This document shows, piece after piece, positions 60,961 to 64,000 of a DNA stretch of 64,000 nucleotides. The position numbers and the translations under genes were made by a program. The notes under the pieces are model-generated. The model saw only the letters and a program-made list of their open reading frames with translations, was not told the origin of the DNA and did not search any database. Each line of letters starts with the position of its first letter. The first letter of the stretch is position 1. The stretch comes from Thysanoteuthis rhombus (taxonomy: Eukaryota; Mollusca; Cephalopoda; Oegopsida; Thysanoteuthidae), in the NCBI GenBank assembly GCA_963457665.1, contig OY735207.1, forward strand, positions 42,272,507 through 42,336,506, read 5' to 3'.

Positions 60961-61450
60961 AAAAATAGTACTAATAACCATTATCATTTTTGCAAAGGCG
61001 AAAAAAAAATATTAAGAAGAATCTTTTGAAAGATCTTTGCTAATAAAACTGGGGAAAATAGAAGAAATAGAAAGCAAGCAAATAAATAACCAACACCGAT
61101 GAATATACAGAAGTAATATAACAAAAAAAATGAGGGGCAGACAAAAACGGAAAAATACGCAAGAAAAGAAATAGCATTATTAATAAGATGGTAGCGATGA
61201 GAACCCCCATAGTAACAATAATTGTTGAATCGTAATTATTATAGCGGGGCAATCTAACGCAGGATTTATTTCAAAGAACTAATGTTGTCTTACAATAGCC
61301 AACAACAACGACAACAACAAGAGCAACAACAACAATAGCAGCAGCAGAAACAACGACGTCAATGATAATAATAATAATATTAATAAGAGTGTGCGTATGA
61401 TACTGAAAAGAGAGTTCGGTGCAACCAATATGTTTAAACACCTTATCGAT
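60960..61450. other. No recognised gene; CAA/AAT-rich repeats
   Basis: Contains CAACAA-type repeats at 61300-61355 and AATAAT at 61365-61385. No coding signature. Confidence 0.6.
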
Positions 61451-61454
61451 GCTG

Positions 61455-62660
61455 ATCGTGGCATACGGCTTCAACGTCGAACAAGGCTAAAAGATTTAAT
61501 TTCCTAAGTAATGATTTGACGGATGCAGAGCGGCCTGGTGCCGAGAGAACTCTACTTGTCGTTGATAGAAATTCTATGTTCGATAGCTTTACAGAGATTC
61601 CAGGAAATTCTAGAGATGTGCGCAAGAAAGTCTTCAATACTATACCAGACAAGAGCAACATACCTTTCCAGCACAGATATGTACCAGGAAAATTCTATTA
61701 AAGCTACGGAAAAAAAGCGTATAGGTTGTGGGATAGAGTTACTGATAAAAGGTGCAAGTACTAAGCGGGCTCCTGACTAGAAAGACATCCTTTGGCAACA
61801 ATGATAAAGAACAAGTAGAAGTTTTATTTGATGTCTGCAGTGATGGTCCTTTTGCGGAGCTTCTACATGAGGGTAAATAATTCCATGCACCACTGTATTC
61901 ATGACTATCAAATACCAAAATTATAATTAGAAATGCCGATTGAAAGCTTATAAATCAGAATTTAATATTTAAAACTTAAAGGTTGTCTGCATTACTTCAG
62001 GTTATTGTGATTTGCCATTGAGACGCCTTCGAGCTCACTACAAAGAAGCAAAGAACAAATTTGTGTGCAGACAAAAAGTCTTCGAATCGAGATCGACACA
62101 GGAAAGAACTGATCTAAAGATCATTTCGTACATTACGTATGCAGAAAGGAAAATGCGACAACAGTGTTTAAGTTCAAAGTCCAGACAGTGTTATATTTTC
62201 CATTCTATTGTATTACGCATCACATTTGAAGGTTGACAATGCTCTTCGATACTGGGGCCTTGCAACTCCCGAAGACTGGCTAACATCATCATGAAAGTCA
62301 GCATTTTAGCACAAAGTTGATGAAACTTCATGTCTATACAGGTTGTGACACAAACAATGCCCTCGGAGGCATTGGCAAGCAAAAGCCAATCAAGGGTATG
62401 GCAGGAGATGACCGAATTCGAAAATGTTATTCGAAAACTTGGAGATTCTTGGGAGATAATAGAAGATACCCCTCGACAACTAGAACACTTCACTTTTTGC
62501 TCCTACAATCATCTTTATTTCAGCAAAGTAAACACGTGCTTGCGTCTACTAAAGACGCAGTGCGGGTACTGTATCAATCACCTCCCCTATAGCGCCTTAG
62601 GACCAAAGCTTGGGCCTGCTCAACAGGAAGCGAAACGAAACACATTACAACAACAACAGC
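61455..62660 (+). pseudogene. Uncharacterised FEN/PIN-like protein, frameshifted copy
   Basis: Frame-shifted blocks on the + strand: LQRRTRLKDLIS (61468), then DMYQENSIKATEKKR and LLIKGASTKRAPDW (61675-61780), then DKEQVEVLFDVCSDGPFAEL (61803). A possible intron (61874-61999, acceptor TTACTTCAG) follows. Then VFESRSTQERTDLKIISYIT (62080), LHVYTGCDTNNALGGIGKQK (62332), KLGDSWEIIEDTPRQLEHF (62440), and STKDAVRVLY (62553). This matches a multi-copy uncharacterised metazoan protein type with 'TQEEADTRIILH', 'SEDTDV' and 'TGCDT..A..GIGK' motifs. The spacing of acidic residues and the final GCDT/GIGK resemble the FEN1 core (GSDY..S..GIG), so I infer a PIN/FEN-like nuclease fold. This copy has several shifts and is dead unless splicing removes them. 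Confidence 0.55.
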
Positions 62661-62799
62661 AACAATTTAGTTTGACTTGTGGAGCCATTCAAGAGTGTAA
62701 CCTTTTTTTGGGGGGAAATGTTACAAGCACCCACATTTCGACAGAGATCGTTTTTATTTACTTTTCACTTTCCCACACCTTACTTAAATGATCACTGCC

Positions 62800-63205
62800 A
62801 GATTGACATTTTTTCATCCGACCGTCATAGGATGGCCACGAGGCAAATCAGAAAGTAAGTTTAGAATTCTTTTTATGGAAAATTAAATTGTCTGATACAA
62901 AACTAATGGCCAAGTGGGATCCACCTTTTCATGCGAATATTCAATTGAATTTGTGGCCTCCCTCAAATAAATCGTCGACCCTTCTACAAATTTCAACTTA
63001 CCAACCAGCTCATTGGGAAGGGAAGGCAGATATGCGCTCCAAGCACCACAACTAGAATTTAGTTTGACTATTACTAAATCAAGACTTTAAAAAAAAATAA
63101 GAGAGAGGTATAAACAAACTAGTTGTAATCAAGTTACCAAGAGACAAAGCTTGGTACAATAGGTTTTAAGTAGGCGGTGATCAACAAACACTCTTCCACA
63201 CTTAA
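62800..63205. other. No recognised gene or element
   Basis: Unremarkable AT-rich sequence after the pseudogene. Confidence 0.5.
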
Positions 63206-63210
63206 ATACT

Positions 63211-63699
63211 GTGCACACCCATTTGCATTCTCTGCATTCTCCTGGTGAGAATACACCTTGGGTGCTAGGAGCTGGTGGAGCTCTGAGGTTATTCTTGAAT
63301 CACATCAGTTCCAACCGATCCACTAAGGTCCTGTGTTACCTCAAAGCACAAAAACCAAACGTGAGAGTACAACAAAATCAATTTACCACAAGAAATGGGG
63401 CACAATTTCGAGATTTGTGTGTCATAACCAGCAGGTGCTCTCTTCTTAGACACAAGGAGGGACCCAGTCGTCATCCCACGACTACTGTCAAAACCCCCGG
63501 CCTGTGTCCTCTTAATGGCCTTCAGGAGGGACACAGTCGTCACCATGCTACTGTTGGCCCAAACACCAGCTCAAGCTCCAGTAATGACAACCAGGAAGGG
63601 CACAGCCGTCACCGAGTGGCAATTATCCAGAACAAGAAAATGGACAAGGGAGGGCAACAAAATAGTTATTGCTACTTCAAAAGCAAACCATCTATGTAG
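63211..63699 (+). CDS. Hypothetical ORF with three degenerate EGxSRH repeats
   Basis: This 162-residue ORF is moderately GC-richer than its surroundings. Its second half repeats a 23-residue unit: EGPSRHPTTTVKTPGLCPLN, EGHSRHHATVGPNTSSSSSN and EGHSRHRVAIIQNKK, corresponding to 69-bp DNA units near 63457-63650. A further open frame continues to the window edge (63790-64000, containing LQEVCNEIEKEESGSPEEGP). Such charged frames are common at the 5' side of retroelement ORFs, so this is probably the start of another LINE. I cannot name the family. Confidence 0.35.
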   Translation: MHTHLHSLHSPGENTPWVLGAGGALRLFLNHISSNRSTKVLCYLKAQKPNVRVQQNQFTTRNGAQFRDLCVITSRCSLLRHKEGPSRHPTTTVKTPGLCPLNGLQEGHSRHHATVGPNTSSSSSNDNQEGHSRHRVAIIQNKKMDKGGQQNSYCYFKSKPSM

Positions 63700-64000
63700 T
63701 GTCATAGGGAACGCATGCTCAAAATATGGAGGGAAAATCCATTCTGTAGGCATCAAACCAGCGTCTGTCTGATTAAGCGAAACTCTGAAAAACAAATAGC
63801 TCTCAGAGATAAAACTACAAGAGGTCTGCAATGAAATAGAAAAAGAAGAAAGTGGCTCACCCGAAGAGGGACCTCTGAACACAACCAACACAATAAACGA
63901 CAAAATTGAAACAAACCCGAACAAAATAAAAAAGTCCCTGAACGAAGTCATTCACCAGAGAGAGACGCTGACACCCCAATGGAAGGCGAGAAAGCTCAGA

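Overview
This is eukaryotic genomic DNA, very AT-rich, with long introns, dozens of (TA)n/(CA)n microsatellites and many decayed transposons. Repeat character (tRNA-derived SINEs with TA tails, RTE-type and restriction-enzyme-like-endonuclease LINEs, Penelope-like elements, mariners, and a dispersed repeat resembling ones I recall from mollusc genomes) suggests an invertebrate, most likely a mollusc and plausibly a cephalopod. That assignment is inference.

One host gene is certain. BUD13, a subunit of the spliceosomal RES complex, lies on the + strand with five coding exons: 8054-8148, 14257-15718, 17486-17640, 19383-19564 and 21786-21961. The exons join in frame through GT/AG sites into 2070 nt (689 residues plus stop). 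Exon 2 carries a serine/arginine-rich tandem repeat. The introns hold MITEs, LINE relics and dispersed repeats.

1-8053 is upstream DNA with a 483-bp MITE (3265-3747) and two clusters of a dispersed unit. 21962-27000 has no recognised gene but contains a 162-nt foldback. 27000-40000 is a retroelement graveyard: an RTE LINE (27001-28250), a mariner (30016-30950), a second RTE LINE (31300-32790), a Penelope endonuclease relic (32870-33345), three SINEs of which two form a head-on inverted pair (33521-34018), a zinc-finger-tailed LINE (35245-36850), and two Penelope relics (37110-37830 minus, 38390-39660 plus). 40240-42060 holds TA arrays inside palindromes. 42000-46200 is mostly unrecognised but has one small secreted-like ORF (43006-43293 minus). 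46380-58480 is again dense in LINE, Penelope and mariner relics, including an RTE insertion flanked by a perfect 13-bp target-site duplication (48367-48828). 58690-60500 is built of several minisatellites. 61455-62660 is a broken copy of an uncharacterised protein whose acidic and GCDT/GIGK motifs resemble the core of PIN/FEN-type nucleases. The last kilobase contains an unassigned ORF with three degenerate 23-residue repeats.

The mobile-element coding regions inspected are mostly frameshifted or truncated. The least explained pieces are the FEN-like pseudogene, the dispersed 'FxxNxVEG' repeat, the foldback downstream of BUD13, and the nested 140-bp and 36-bp tandem arrays.
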